Shown one piece after another: positions 1 to 10,102 of a DNA stretch of 64,000 bases; positions within the stretch are counted from its first letter, which is position 1, and each line of letters starts with the position of its first letter. Made by a program: the position numbers and the translations under genes. Location of the stretch: contig CAVOPT010000019.1 of assembly GCA_963698165.1 (NCBI GenBank), positions 1-64,000 of the forward strand, read 5' to 3'. The notes beneath the pieces were generated by a model, which made no database searches, had not been told where the DNA came from, and saw nothing but the letters and a program-made list of their open reading frames with translations. This stretch comes from JAAYUJ01 sp963698165 (GTDB lineage: Bacteria; Desulfobacterota; Syntrophobacteria; Syntrophobacterales; Syntrophobacteraceae).

Positions 1-30
1 TGCATTCTTCATCCAGCCCTTAATAACGTC

Positions 31-1847
31 CTATTTCTTTTCGGCTTTCCAGAGCGACAGGAGACCAAGCGCCGCTTCGGTTATTACATAACCCTGGTCA
101 GGATGGGTGGGTTCGCCTGGATAAGTCATCTTAACCATACCGGCTCTAAGTAGTGGCTCCAGATGTTTGCGCCGGAAGAAGGTCCGATGAGTAAGTCCAA
201 GGGCAACCATCAGCTCCGCCTGCTTCCGGGGAAATTCGCAAAGCTCCAGAATTCGACGCTGTTGGTCGCTAAGACTGGTTAGTTTCGGAGTGACGGGTTT
301 CCTTTCTGGGTGAACAGCTTGGTCAGTGACCGAGTCCTGCCTTGCTGCCGCAGCTTGGTCACTAACTTGGTCAGTTAGTCTGAGACAGACTCTTAGGTGT
401 TCTGCCACTTCCCATCGAACCCCAGCTTCGATCTCGCGCAACAAGGCTTGAGTAACCAAACGATCGAGTACTTCCTTGGACTCTCGATTACCCCTCCCAA
501 TTATTGCTTTCACATCCATCAAGTTAAGCGCATTCTTCCTGCACGCATATGCGAACACTGCCGCTTCTTGTTCCGAGAGGTGAACGCCAAGTTGGGCCTC
601 GAAAAGCTTTTGCGCCTCGGTCATGAGGGACTCTCTTAGAAGCGTAAGCCCAAAGCTCTTTTCACCCTTGTTGTTCTCGATAACAGGAGGAACATTGCCC
701 AATTGCCGCCAGTTGCCAATAATGGAGCGTATGCCAGTACCGGCCTGGTCACTCAGCCCTATGCGCCGAAACGCATTTACTATTGCCGGATTGCGCACTT
801 CCTTCTCGGTCGGGTCCAGCAGTTGATCATCAGTGGCAAAGGCGTCACCAGGATTCCAGAAAATTGTCCGGTCGGTGAATATCTTGATCACTGGCTTGCG
901 CGTGTGATCCCCGTAATCCTGATGAGTCAGAAGATTGATAGTGGCTTCACGGAACGAGATGTAGTCCGGAGGGTCATCTGGCCGGCGCAATGTGGTGGCA
1001 TCAACGTTGAAGGGTCTTTCCGCAAGGCGCATGTATTTCTCCACCAATATTTGCCAAGCCTGAATGATGTTGTCCTCAAAAACTACACGGTCGTGCCACC
1101 GTTTCTCAGGGGACCATTGATCGAAGGCCGTATCAATCCTTTGATAATCAACGATTCCGCGAGGGAGAATTTGGCGCACATAGCGTCCTTTGCCGAAAAG
1201 CAGCACGGCCGCCCGAGTGGGTAACAGAGCATTGCCCATTCGACCACGAAGCCCCACTCATTCAAAAATTCAAGATCACTCAGCTCGGCATATCGGCCGC
1301 CCTGCATCTGCTGGAGAAGTCCCCGGTACCAGGCAACGGAATCTGGGTCGAAGAACTCCTCTGAGTCTATATCGCGAAGCATTTCAATATCATAGCTGCC
1401 TTCAGCGGCGTCCCGAAGAAATCGCTCGATTTCGGCTTTGTTGCAGCGCTCATCGCCCCCGCCCCTGCGAATGAATGAAATGCGAATATCACCGTTCAGG
1501 TAGACAGGTTTTTCCCTGCGCGGAGCTTCAGGTATGTAGAAGATGAGGAGGGTCTTGCCTTCATGCTCAATTGCATCCTCCTGGACAAGGATAGCACGAT
1601 TGAGCTTGCTTCCCGCCCGAAGGCAACTGAGGAAGTCGTTTTGAACCTTGTCCACCTCGATAACGCCCACAACCTCGAAATCCCCATGGGTGTCTTTTAT
1701 ACCGAACACCAGATAGCCCCCAGAAGTGTTCGAGAAGGATGAAACGGTCTCGTAGCTGTCTTCGGGAACACCCCGTTGAGCTTTCTTGAACTCAACGTCC
1801 TTCCATTCAAACTTGCCGAGTCTGGCGATCAGCTCTTCTTTTGTCAC
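31..1847 (-). pseudogene. AlbA_2 / RecG-like putative DNA-binding protein, frameshifted
   Basis: The N-terminal half (frame starting at 1847, MTKEELIARLG) has the AlbA_2 pattern seen in putative transcriptional regulators: an acidic E-F-K motif early, then SSFSNTSGGYLVFGIKD near residues 37-53 and a strand-rich stretch ending in RRGGG. The C-terminal half lies in another frame (from 1257 down to 31) and has the RecG-like HATPase_c_4 pattern (INLLTHQDYG, FWNPGD, VRNPAIVNAFRRIG, GTGIRSI), then winged-helix-like segments. The two frames run into each other at about 1235-1255, so one indel splits a protein of roughly 600 residues. It lies 25 bases downstream of the brxC remnant on the same strand and was probably part of the same defence operon. 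A start at 1847 is supported by an AGAGGTG-like Shine-Dalgarno just upstream. Function beyond nucleic-acid binding or regulation is not known. Confidence 0.75.
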
Positions 1848-1872
1848 TTCGCACCTCTTTGGTGTCTACCAT

Positions 1873-4800
1873 TCATTCGAGGACGATTCGGACTTTGCCG
1901 GGCTCCTTCCCCTTGATCAGCTGTTCGAGGTATTCCTCAAACCGCTTCTTCATTTCCGCCGGGGTCACCGGTGAGCCGCCAACTAGTAGGGCGTCGCGTA
2001 GGTCCCCGATCTTGACAGAAACCTTGGTAAGCCCGGAGAGCACCTCCTGCAAGGCGTGGATGAAATCCTGGTCCAGGTCGTCCGGCAAGGTCCGTTTATG
2101 ACAAAGCCGTCCACCAGCTTGCGCGGCTCTGGCTTGAGCAGGCTCAGGTTACCTTTGGTGGTCGGGTCTTCGAGGTTGGCAAGCAGCGTCTGGGTCCAGT
2201 TCTCGACCAGCTTGTCGAGCTCGCCGTCCAAGGCGCCCAGCATCGTCGCCGCGGGAGCTGCAGGCGGTTCCGCGGCAGGTTTGAAGTTACAGTGAGGGCA
2301 GACCGGCGACGCCTCCAGCTCCTGCTCGGTGAGCGCGAAGCAGCTCTTCAATCCCGCAAGCCGATTCTGGAAGTCCGAAAGGTGCTGGCGTGGCATCAGC
2401 TCGATGGTGGAAAGCTTCTGCAGGTCCTTAAGCCGCTTGTCGCCCATGAGTTGGGCCTTGCGCTTGTCCTCGTTCACCCCAAGGCGCGCTTTCGCGTGCA
2501 TGGAGAGGTAGGCCTAGCAGATAGGCCTTTTTGAGGTCGCCAAGCTTGCGCTGGGTCTGCTGGCGGAAGGTGGCCGCACTCCGCTTGGCCGGATCGCTGA
2601 TCTGGGATAGAACTTCGTCCCGCGCCGCCTTCATTTTGTCGATCCACTCATGACCGGTTTGCAGGACCGCCTCAGCGGTGGAGAGGTACGATGCTGTGGA
2701 CCCGAGGTCGACCACCAGTTCCTCGAGCGATTTGATCTCGGCCAAAGAATCAAGCCCGTCCCGATGGGCGGTCACTTCCGAGGCATCATAGCGGAAATTC
2801 TTGAGCTTGCCGGTCGTCGTGTAGGCTTGCAGGGATTCAAGGAAGGTCTTGGTCTCATCCAGTTTGGCGCGTACCTTCTTGACTTCACCCTCGGCCAGGA
2901 GTCCGCGGCCCCAGAAGAACAGACCGGTCTGAAGGCTCTGCTGCACGAGCACCAGCCGCTCCACGGCCTTGGTGACAGCCTTCTGCAGCTCCTGAACCGG
3001 TTCGTCCTTGCCCTGGGTGACCAGTTGTGCCATGCCTGGCGTGAGGCCAAGCAGCTCAAATAGAGCCTCCAGTGCCTCAACATTCCAGTCCTTGGGCTTT
3101 TCAATATGTTTGAACTGGATCAGCTCATCTAGGCTGGTCCCAGCCAGTTGGGGAAGTCCCGTGGCTTCGAACTTCTTGCCAGGGATAGCCAGCACCAACT
3201 CACCGGCATATACTAAGGCGGCCAGCACCACCACCGCCCATTCCGGTTCCAGGCGCATGGTTGCGGGGCCAGGTACTCCACCCCGAAGACATCCTGGATC
3301 AGCTCGGAGCGGTTGACCACCTGGCCGTGGCCCTTCTTTTTGGCGATGTCGAGGATGTGCTTGGCATATTTCGACCGGTAGGGCTCGAGCCGGTCGCCGT
3401 CAAGAAGTTCCAGGGCATCCAGCACCGCAGTGGCCTGTTTGGTGCGATTCTGTCCGGCAATGGCGCGCAGGGCGTCCTGTGCGGCCTGGGCCCGGTTGGC
3501 TCCGGTAATCAGCACCGAGAAGAAAGGGTATTCGGGAGCCTGGTCCTGGAATGGGCTCCGAGACAGATGCCGGCGATGGTATTCACCAGGTCGCGGAAGT
3601 TGATGCGTTCATGGGAGCCGATGCCTGAAAGCTCGCGGATGGATTTGCCCTTGGCCCACTCGGTCAGGGACTTGGTTCGTCCCTGATAGGTGACCTCAAA
3701 GGCTGTGGTCATGTTCTTCTGCAGCCATAGCACCATATCCCGCAGGAAATTCGATGCCTTGGATTCATAGGTGGACTTGGCATGGCCCGAGGCAGTGGAC
3801 GCCAGGTCCAGGGCCGCTGCGTAATTACTTAGCGCCGTGCGGAAGTCTTCGTCAGTATTGGTCAGGCGCAAGAAGAGCTCGTCGGGCTTTTTCTCGTCCT
3901 TGAAGTGCGGTGGGTCAAAAGGCTGGATAAAGTAGAGATAGAAGTCCCGCGGCGGGACTGCGGTGGAACGTTCGTTGGGCGCGCCAAAGAAGAGATATCC
4001 CTGGCGCGCGGCCTTGCGCTCCAGCCATTCGAGCTCATGCTGCCAGATCTTATAGCCCGTGACGTAGGTCTGGTCGGTGACACTCCATGACCCGCCTCAG
4101 AGCCTCGTAATAGTAGCGGTCAAGCTGCGAGTAGTCGAGGCTCTCGGCCCGTTTCTCGATCAGGGCATCGAAGTCATCGGTCTTTTTCAGGTCAGGTAAT
4201 ATTGGCGGTTGTCCGGGTTAGACGAGATGAACTGTCCGCTACTGTCTTATGAATTTCCCGCAGAACGATCTCCACCTGGGATAGCAGATCGTCGGCCGGA
4301 TTGCCGCCCAATTCCTCGATGCCAGGTTGAAAGAGACACAGACAGTCGCGCAGTTCCTCGGCTGTCGCACCCAAGGTAGCATAGATGTCGCCAGTCGTAA
4401 GCCGGTGGACGGACAAGCGCATGGATGAGTTGTAAGCGCCATAGGCTTGTAGGCTGGCCTGGTAAAGGCCTGCTGGATGCGCGATTCGAGCACCTGGCTG
4501 CAATCGATGACCGCCTTGATGTCCGGGACGGCGCGGAAGGAAGGGTTTTCGCGCAGGGTCGTCCAGTAGCTGTCGTAGGCGATGAGGCCGGGCTGGTCAT
4601 CGGGGACGTCTTGATCAAGCAGTTTCTTCATGGCCAGCGACAAGGTCTTGAGGACCTCGCGCTTTTCCACAGCCGTGATCCGCTCAAAGGTATCGATGTA
4701 GTCAGGATGTACGGGGAAGAGGCGAACAAACTCGTCCATGCGCTCGTTCATGTGGCCGTAGAACTTGGCAAAGGGGGTCAGATACTCCCGGATTTTCACC

Positions 4801-5600
4801 TGCTGGTCGGCGGTCTTTTTCAGCAGACGCTCGGCCACGACGAACTTGACGTCCTTGCGGGCGATGAGGATTTGCTCGAAGCGGTCCTTCACCCGGCGGA
4901 TGCTGTCGGCCACGAAGGAGAAACGCGGGCTGTCGAATATGGCTTCCTGGACACCGGCGATGAAACGGAACCGCAGGTCCTTACAGACCTCGCCGATTTC
5001 CCGGAGGAAATTCAGGTCGAGGATCAGTTCCTGGTCCTTGCGTGTGCGCAGGTAGTCAAGCAGCTCATCCACCACGAGGAGCAGCCCATGGTCGGGATAC
5101 TCCTGGTGGAAGGCGGTCATCATTTCTTCGAAGGCGCGTTTGTTGTTGGGTACCTTATCCGCGGGCGGGAAGGAATAGGACACGCCCATCGCGGCCAAAT
5201 GTTCCTCCAGCTCTGCCACGAGGATGTCGCGCAGAGACATGGTGGTCGCGCCGATCTCGGTTCGAACCACCTTGAAGCGCCCACTGATCTTGCCCGCGGC
5301 GGTCGCCACGTTCTTATCGTTCAGGTTGTCTGCGAGATCACCGTTTTCGGCCAAGGCAGAGATCACGGACATGAGGTGGGATTTACCGGTGCCGTAATTA
5401 CCGACGACCAGCAGCCCCTTGTTATCCATGGGCTGGTCGAACTGAAGCTGAGGAACGACGAGGTTAACCAGCTTCTCAGCCATCTCCTCGGAGATGACAT
5501 AGGTCTGAACAAGTTGCCGGGCTGCAGCGGCCTCGTCGGCATCCCGCAGCTGAACCACGGATTCGATAGGTTCGAACTGGATCAGGTCTCCATATTTCAT
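1873..5600 (-). pseudogene. brxC: BrxC/PglY-type large P-loop ATPase (DUF6079), multiply frameshifted
   Basis: The intact N-terminal frame begins at ATG 5600 (MKYGDLIQFEPIESVVQLRD) with a GGGGG ribosome site; a longer start at 5642 would overlap brxF. It shows Walker A GNYGTGKSHLM at about residues 63-73 and Walker B LLLVVDELLDY near 170, as in the BREX ATPases BrxC/PglY. After about residue 385 the conserved sequence continues only by changing frame, near 4440, 4250, 4195, 4085, 3515, 3250, 2515 and 2090, down to a stop at 1873. The pieces in order still read like one family protein: SVHRLTTGDIYATLG, SNPDNRQYY, TDQTYVTGYKIWQHELEW, PPRDFYLYFIQPFDPPHF, and a zinc-knuckle SPVCPHCNF late on. The total of about 1240 codons is the usual length. 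At least eight indels and no in-frame nonsense codon in the restored frame; it cannot give a full-length product as written. Confidence 0.85.
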
Positions 5601-5634
5601 CGTGCTTGCCCCCCTGCGCTTTCGTTCCGTGTCT

Positions 5635-6111
5635 TCATGCAATGGCCTCCGGGTTTACCACCAGGAAATCTCGTACGGGATATCGTTTGTATTCAGGATG
5701 GTCCGGCGTTGCATAGACCATATTATTGCCGTCGATGTAGCCACTCCATGCCGCGACAACCGTCTTATTCCGCGAGAGCCCCTGCAGGAGCCGAAGCGGG
5801 TCCTGCTTGAGCGAGACATCGAAGAGGATCTCGATGTTATCCAGCAAAACCACATCGGCTGCGGATGCGCCCACGATCTCTGAGAGAAGGCGGGGCAACT
5901 GCAATGCCCGCTGGCGCCCGGTGAGGTCGAGCATGCGCCGAGACAACTCGAGGTTGACATTGACCAAGGGGCCATTGTGCGCTCATGAACATCCTGGAGC
6001 GCAGCGGTCTTGCCAGCACCGGCCGGGGCCACCAGCATGACGAGGCGATGGTACAGCTCGGCGGCCTGGCCGATTCTTTCGTATGACTCTATCGGCGAGT
6101 GGTTCCGCCAT
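5635..6111 (-). pseudogene. brxF: BrxF-type small P-loop protein of type III BREX, frameshifted
   Basis: A small ATPase of about 155 residues, the usual companion of the large P-loop protein in type III BREX. The start is ATG at 6111, which overlaps the TAA of the upstream HTH gene (TAATG). Reading starts MAEPLADRV, then has to change frame near 6085 to give IESYERIGQAAELYHRL followed by Walker A VAPAGAGKTAALQDVH. A second change near 5965 leads into VNVNLELSRRMLDLTGRQR, a Walker B-like ADVVLLDNIEILFD and the C-terminus ending VVNPEAIA. It ends 35 bases before brxC. As written it is inactive. BrxF is the assignment I think most likely, from its size, motif order and position. Confidence 0.75.
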
Positions 6112-6326
6112 TACCGATCTCCTCCTGAACCGGGCTCGTTCGCCGGCTTTTCCTCAAGCCAGTGGTCAATGGCTCCTTTCCGGAAACGCCAGTGACGGCC
6201 GATCTTCTGGGAGGGGACCTTGCCTTCCCGAACGAGCTTGTAAAGCGTCGACTTCGGTATCTTTAGGTAGGCGGCCAACTCTTCGATGGTCAGGACATCG
6301 CCCAGCTTTTCATCCATCAGCTGCAC
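6111..6326 (-). CDS. Excisionase-type helix-turn-helix protein
   Basis: A 71-residue protein with one HTH_17/MerR-like domain filling residues 10-57: LTIEELAAYLKIPKSTLYKL followed by the wing segment GRHWRFRKGAIDHWLEE. Proteins of this kind bind DNA as excisionases or small regulators. It is the first gene of the BREX-like operon, its stop overlaps the brxF start by two bases, and it is the only gene of that operon that is intact, so it probably regulated the operon. A start at 6326 versus an internal ATG at 6317 cannot be settled. Confidence 0.7.
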   Translation of the reverse strand: MQLMDEKLGDVLTIEELAAYLKIPKSTLYKLVREGKVPSQKIGRHWRFRKGAIDHWLEEKPANEPGSGGDR

Positions 6327-6837
6327 CTCTCTAGTCTCAAGGCAAAGTTCGATCCATCATGCCTCATACAGAGTATATTACTTACAGTTATTGACAGTTG
6401 CTGACAAGCGCTTTTCGGTTGTGTCGGGGAAGATTTGCGAAAGATTCCGCCAGAGAGCTTGCTGGAACTCCGTTCCAGTGATCCCCGCCCATATGAAGGC
6501 AGGCAGGAGGCAGAGTCATAATCGACTCAGACCGAGATCAGATGGTGATGTTAGGGTGAGGGAGAGTGGCTCGAGGTCTTTATCCTACTTCGGCTGCGAG
6601 GCATCCGCTGATTGTGTGGCTCGGGGGGAGGAGTCCATTAGTCCTGACCCCAGCCAAACACCCGGCGCGAGCTGACCAAGAGTGGGCAAGAAGGTGTCTC
6701 AATGAGGGATACCAGGGATCCCCAAGGTCGCTGGATGGCCAAACGACCCGGAAGCTTGCGACACCCAAGATGACTCTCGATGATACTCAGTGCTTCTTAG
6801 TGGACTAAATTAGGACACTCAAACCGAAAAACTCAAT

Positions 6838-6887
6838 AATTTCAACCATGGTGCCAAATCCGGCCTTCGGCACCACCTATTGAAATT
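6838..6887. repeat. Long imperfect palindrome next to the integrase
   Basis: Outer arms AATTTCAA (6838-6845) and TTGAAATT (6880-6887) enclose inner arms GGTGCC (6850-6855) and GGCACC (6869-6874), with loop AAATCCGGCCTTC. It lies about 170 bases past the integrase stop. The inner part faintly recalls a tRNA T-arm/acceptor end, but it does not fold as one. It could be an attachment-site core, a terminator without a T tract, or neither. Confidence 0.45.
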
Positions 6888-6915
6888 ACTAGGAAAATCG
6901 ATCAAAAGTGGTCGA

Positions 6916-7015
6916 TTTGTCCCCGTTTTTGTCCCCGGTGCTTTGAGTGCCGGGGATTTTTTGTTTGGCAGGACTGCATTTCAAGACCGGGGACGCGTCA
7001 CGGGTAATGTCCCCG
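6916..7015. repeat. Clustered GTCCCCG motifs, possible integrase arm sites
   Basis: The 7-mer GTCCCCG occurs at 6919-6925, 6931-6937 and 7009-7015 on the plus strand and inverted at 6988-6994. The first two share TTTGTCCCCG and are spaced 12 bases apart. Short direct repeats just beyond an integrase gene are what arm-type integrase sites of phage and island att regions look like; that role is inference. Confidence 0.4.
6932..6962 (+). terminator. Rho-independent terminator-like hairpin
   Basis: Stem TCCCCGG (6932-6938) pairs with CCGGGGA (6950-6956) around an 11-base loop and is followed at once by six T residues (6957-6962). It is shaped for plus-strand transcription, although no plus-strand gene is visible before it. 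It overlaps one of the GTCCCCG motifs, so it may instead be part of an att region. Confidence 0.5.
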
Positions 7016-7057
7016 ATTTCATGAGTTTCCATTTTATCCTGAAATGTTATCAAGAAA

Positions 7058-8278
7058 TCACGAATCATCATTGCCCTTGAACTTCAGAACCGAAGCTGAA
7101 GCCTTTTTCGGCCGTCCCATTTTGTTCTCGGAAACGGACTCCGATTCTTGTTGACCGCCAAGAGTCGTCGCCAAGTCTTTCTTACCCACACCGGGAATCC
7201 AGTGGCCGTAAATATCAACCGTCATGGTAATCGAGTGATGTCCAAGCTGCTTTTGCACATAAGCGGGGCTGTAGTGCGCCATAAGCAGCAACGTCGCATA
7301 CGTGTGACGCAAATCGTGGGGGCTACGAGCCCTCAACTTTGCCGCGAGGCACGCACGTTTCATCGCCCCCTGCACTGCACGTTGCGTGAGCTCCTCAAAG
7401 ATGTACTCGACATCACGGCCACCCATCAATGCCTGCTTTCGCAGCTTGCGGACGTAATCTGCAAGTTCTTTGACAAGGAAGTCAGGGAGGTCAATCAGCC
7501 TCTCTCCGGTCTTGGGCTCTCCAAAACGTCCGTTCCGAACCGACTCGCGGACCATGTACTGACAATTGGCAATATCCAGATGATCACGGTGCATGGCCAG
7601 GCACTCACCGAGTCTCATGCCGGAATACGCAATCGTCCTGAGCACCAGGCAGATGCTGTCGGGCAGGTGCTTTGCCGCCGCATCCAGAAGCAGATCCAGA
7701 TCAGCCTGAGAAAATGGATCGGGCATTTGTCTGCGTCGCTTCTTCTTCGGTGGCAATACTTTCTTCAGAAGCCCAAGCGCCGGGTTTTCCCTCGTATACC
7801 CAAGCTCAATGGCCTCGCTGAAGATGCCGCTCACGACAGCATGAACCAGTTCAGCGGACTTCGGAGATCGTATCTTGGCCACCTGAGTGAGCAGCTCACG
7901 TACCCTGTTTCTCGTTACGTTGGCCAATGGGTACCCACCCAGGACCGGTCTCACGAAATCCTTGAGAATGCCTGAGTACCTTTCCAGGGTGTTTGGCGAC
8001 CACCTTTGCTGATTCAGCGTAACCCACTCGTCTGCGACATCTGAAAAGGTCTTCTCGGATGTTGGCTCTTCCAGCAAGCCCATTTTTGCGGCCATGAGTT
8101 CCGCCATTTTGATTGCCTTCGTCATCCCTTCCTGATTTTTGCCGCATGACTTCCGCTTGCGTTTATCCTGCGCACGAATGATCACCTCCCAATTCCCGTG
8201 CGGATTCTGGCCCACATAGATCCCGGTGGCTATGTGGTAAATTGGACCGTTCTTGCCTTCAGTTGTTGGATATTTCAT
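7058..8278 (-). CDS. Phage-type tyrosine integrase
   Basis: A 406-residue site-specific recombinase. The N-terminal part (residues 1-60) resembles the AP2-like/arm-binding domain of phage integrases (GIYVGQNPHGNWEVIIRAQD), residues 75-175 form the SAM-like core-binding domain (VTLNQQRWSPNTLERYSGIL), and residues 190-375 the catalytic domain. The catalytic set is visible: R in YSGMRLGE, HDLRHTYATLL, the LGHHSI box and the nucleophile Tyr in VDIYGHW. The ATG at 8278 overlaps the 3' end of the excisionase-like gene by 20 bases, a typical xis-int arrangement. It points toward the BREX remnant and probably mobilised this island. It is intact, unlike its left-hand neighbours. Confidence 0.93.
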   Translation of the reverse strand: MKYPTTEGKNGPIYHIATGIYVGQNPHGNWEVIIRAQDKRKRKSCGKNQEGMTKAIKMAELMAAKMGLLEEPTSEKTFSDVADEWVTLNQQRWSPNTLERYSGILKDFVRPVLGGYPLANVTRNRVRELLTQVAKIRSPKSAELVHAVVSGIFSEAIELGYTRENPALGLLKKVLPPKKKRRRQMPDPFSQADLDLLLDAAAKHLPDSICLVLRTIAYSGMRLGECLAMHRDHLDIANCQYMVRESVRNGRFGEPKTGERLIDLPDFLVKELADYVRKLRKQALMGGRDVEYIFEELTQRAVQGAMKRACLAAKLRARSPHDLRHTYATLLLMAHYSPAYVQKQLGHHSITMTVDIYGHWIPGVGKKDLATTLGGQQESESVSENKMGRPKKASASVLKFKGNDDS

Positions 8279-8588
8279 GCTGCACCTCTCTCAGTGTCTC
8301 TTGCCACAGAGTCTCGAAATCATTCACTCTGGTGCCGGCAGCCCTGAATTGCTCCAACCACTGATCAAACTCATTACGCTTTATTCGAATACTGCGACCG
8401 AGCCTGTAGTGAGGCATACCAATTCGGAGCCACTTACGCAAGGTGCTTTTTGACATGGAAGAGTAGGCTGCCAATTCGGCTAAGGTCATATATTCTGGAG
8501 GATGCAACGGGGCCTCATTTGTGGTTCCCATGAATTTTCCTTCGAACTCATTGGGCTTTGAGGGAGGTGCCGCACGCTTCTTGTCCAT
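8259..8588 (-). CDS. Excisionase-like helix-turn-helix protein
   Basis: A 109-residue protein with a HTH_17-type domain at residues 33-85 (YMTLAELAAYSSMSKSTLRK, then IGMPHYRLGRSIRIKRNEFD). Such proteins direct excision or regulate the integrase. It overlaps the integrase start by 20 bases, so the two are translationally coupled. The ATG at 8588 gives a 30-residue polar leader; an ATG at 8529 or 8490 would give just the domain and is equally possible. Confidence 0.75.
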   Translation of the reverse strand: MDKKRAAPPSKPNEFEGKFMGTTNEAPLHPPEYMTLAELAAYSSMSKSTLRKWLRIGMPHYRLGRSIRIKRNEFDQWLEQFRAAGTRVNDFETLWQETLREVQHEISNN

Positions 8589-8616
8589 CAGGCGAAGGTG
8601 AAGTCGAATCCTCTTG

Positions 8617-8698
8617 TTCGAACATCGCTCAATTCACAAGCATCTCAGGCAGAAGCCGCAGTGTAGACAGATGCCTAATCTGAGCGATTTTCGAACAC
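8617..8698. repeat. Inverted repeat containing the ATCGCTCA motif
   Basis: GTTCGAACATCGCTCA (about 8617-8632) is mirrored by TGAGCGATTTTCGAAC (8681-8696), with two mismatches. The right arm is also the left end of the MITE-like element that follows, so this may be a partial third end of the same element family. Confidence 0.45.
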
Positions 8699-8828
8699 AC
8701 TGCCCTCCAAGGGCGGGCGTAAAGCCCGCCCCTACGGATTGATAGTTCACCCGCTTTGTAGGGGCGGGGTTCATCCCCGCCCGCACGGCAAGCCATTTAA
8801 CAGGAACCTGCGGAGACAGAATCGCTCA
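8681..8828. repeat. MITE-like palindromic element, copy A (148 bp)
   Basis: Bounded by TGAGCGATT (8681) and AATCGCTCA (ending 8828). Inside are two GC-rich palindromes, GGGCGGGCGTAAAGCCCGCCC and GGGGCGGGGTTCATCCCCGC, each beside a CCCTAC/GTAGGG block. A second copy in the opposite orientation lies at 60032-61587 and is 149 bp once the IS4-family insertion is removed. No gene fits inside, so it is a non-autonomous dispersed repeat. Confidence 0.7.
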
Positions 8829-10102
8829 ATCTAGGAGATGGTTACTGGGCAACCTGGAATGTCTCTCTTGCAGCGTGGACAGGATTCCAACAATCCATCG
8901 TTTCGAGAACCAGTTCTTTGCAGTTGGGAACTTTTGTGATCGAGTCCCGGCTTGCAGGAAACAGAGTTCACATCCGAAATCGACGAGCAAACCGATCGAC
9001 TCGCTGGTGCCGCGTCTTGGACAGGTTTCAAGTTGATGGATGACCTCTGTTCAACGTCAACTATTTTTCCCCGGGCACCGACTCTTTAATTGTCGCTCAT
9101 CACACCTCGCACTCAAGGCACAAATGGGCACTGGAAAGGGGTACGAACCGGCCGAAGTCTTGCTGCGGAAGGCTGTGCCGGTTTGGCCGGCTCCTATTCA
9201 TCGAAGATGCCTTTCTATTTCGAGGGTGGCTCATCATCTGCCCTTTCCATCATGGGAACACTCAAGGTTTTCCGTCTTCAAGAGAACAACCTGAGGATGT
9301 CGTTCCCATTCTCATTGGTCGTATGCGGACTCTCGGTGTAGAATTCAGCCGATCTGCATGCTGCCTATGCATTCTGCGCCGTGCAGAGAAAGAATAGAAT
9401 GGAGAGCTATATATGTCAATTAATATAGCAATAAAATATTAATGGCATACATAGAGCTATCGGCTATATAATGATGGCGATTTCTGTGTACTTTTGAATA
9501 GCTAGGCTGGCAGTTGTCGGTGGTGGATTGAGGTATGGTTGCTGAAAAAAATTTGAGGGGCTGTGCACGGTTCTTTGCAGCCGTGCTTGCAGCGCATGGG
9601 AGTGTCTCAAATAAGGTGCAATAGCTCCTGTCTAGGCTTAAACACTTGTTCCCCACTTTCCTGATCTCATCTGACATGTTTCTGGCCCTTGGTTCTCTCG
9701 ATGGCTTCATTTTCACATGTGAAGATTATATCTCCTTATGCCTCCTTCCTTCTTCGGATTCACCAAGTGGCAAGCCGTCATGTCATGATTCTCCGTATTC
9801 GTGGGTGACCACATATGACGAAATGAAAGCAACTTTGCCGTGAGCTGTATGTGACTCTTCGGAATGCGGGAACCGACGCTGTTAAAACGGGTAGACGTTC
9901 GGGAACCTTCTATTGTACCTCTTCGCCACGTGAGCTTCATGATCTTCCGCCGGAAAGAACATGACTCCAAAGACATCTGTTTCTTTAAGATAACTTTGAG
10001 CGGTCCACAGTTGGGCAGCTTTCGTAAACTCCCGCAAATGTCAAACTCTGTGAGTCTCCCGGCAAAGCCGGGGCTTTACCGAAATGAAATTATCCCGATT
10101 CA
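8829..10102. other. Non-coding stretch
   Basis: No gene is supported. The stretch around 9400-9480 is notably AT-rich. A small hairpin CCCGGC-AAA-GCCGGG lies at 10058-10072 and, read on either strand, looks like a terminator without a clear T tract. Open frames here have no recognisable family signature. Confidence 0.5.

Larger units (their letters stand above)
6327..7057. other. Intergenic region between defence remnant and integrase
   Basis: About 730 bases with no gene I can support. Open frames here have no family resemblance. The right part holds a long hairpin (6838-6887), a terminator-like hairpin (6932-6962) and repeated GTCCCCG motifs (6916-7015), listed separately. The left part (6327-6830) shows nothing clear beyond the promoter space of the HTH gene. 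Confidence 0.5.

Noticed and set aside
4425..5810. Long plus-strand reading frame opposite brxC and brxF
   Set aside because: Antisense shadow; the minus strand carries the P-loop motifs.
6838..6887. tRNA gene as integrase target
   Set aside because: Only a T-arm-like resemblance; no cloverleaf, anticodon arm or D arm can be formed.
10058..10072. Confident terminator at the CCCGGC hairpin
   Set aside because: Stem of six pairs, no T tract and no gene ending nearby, so it is only mentioned in the region entry.
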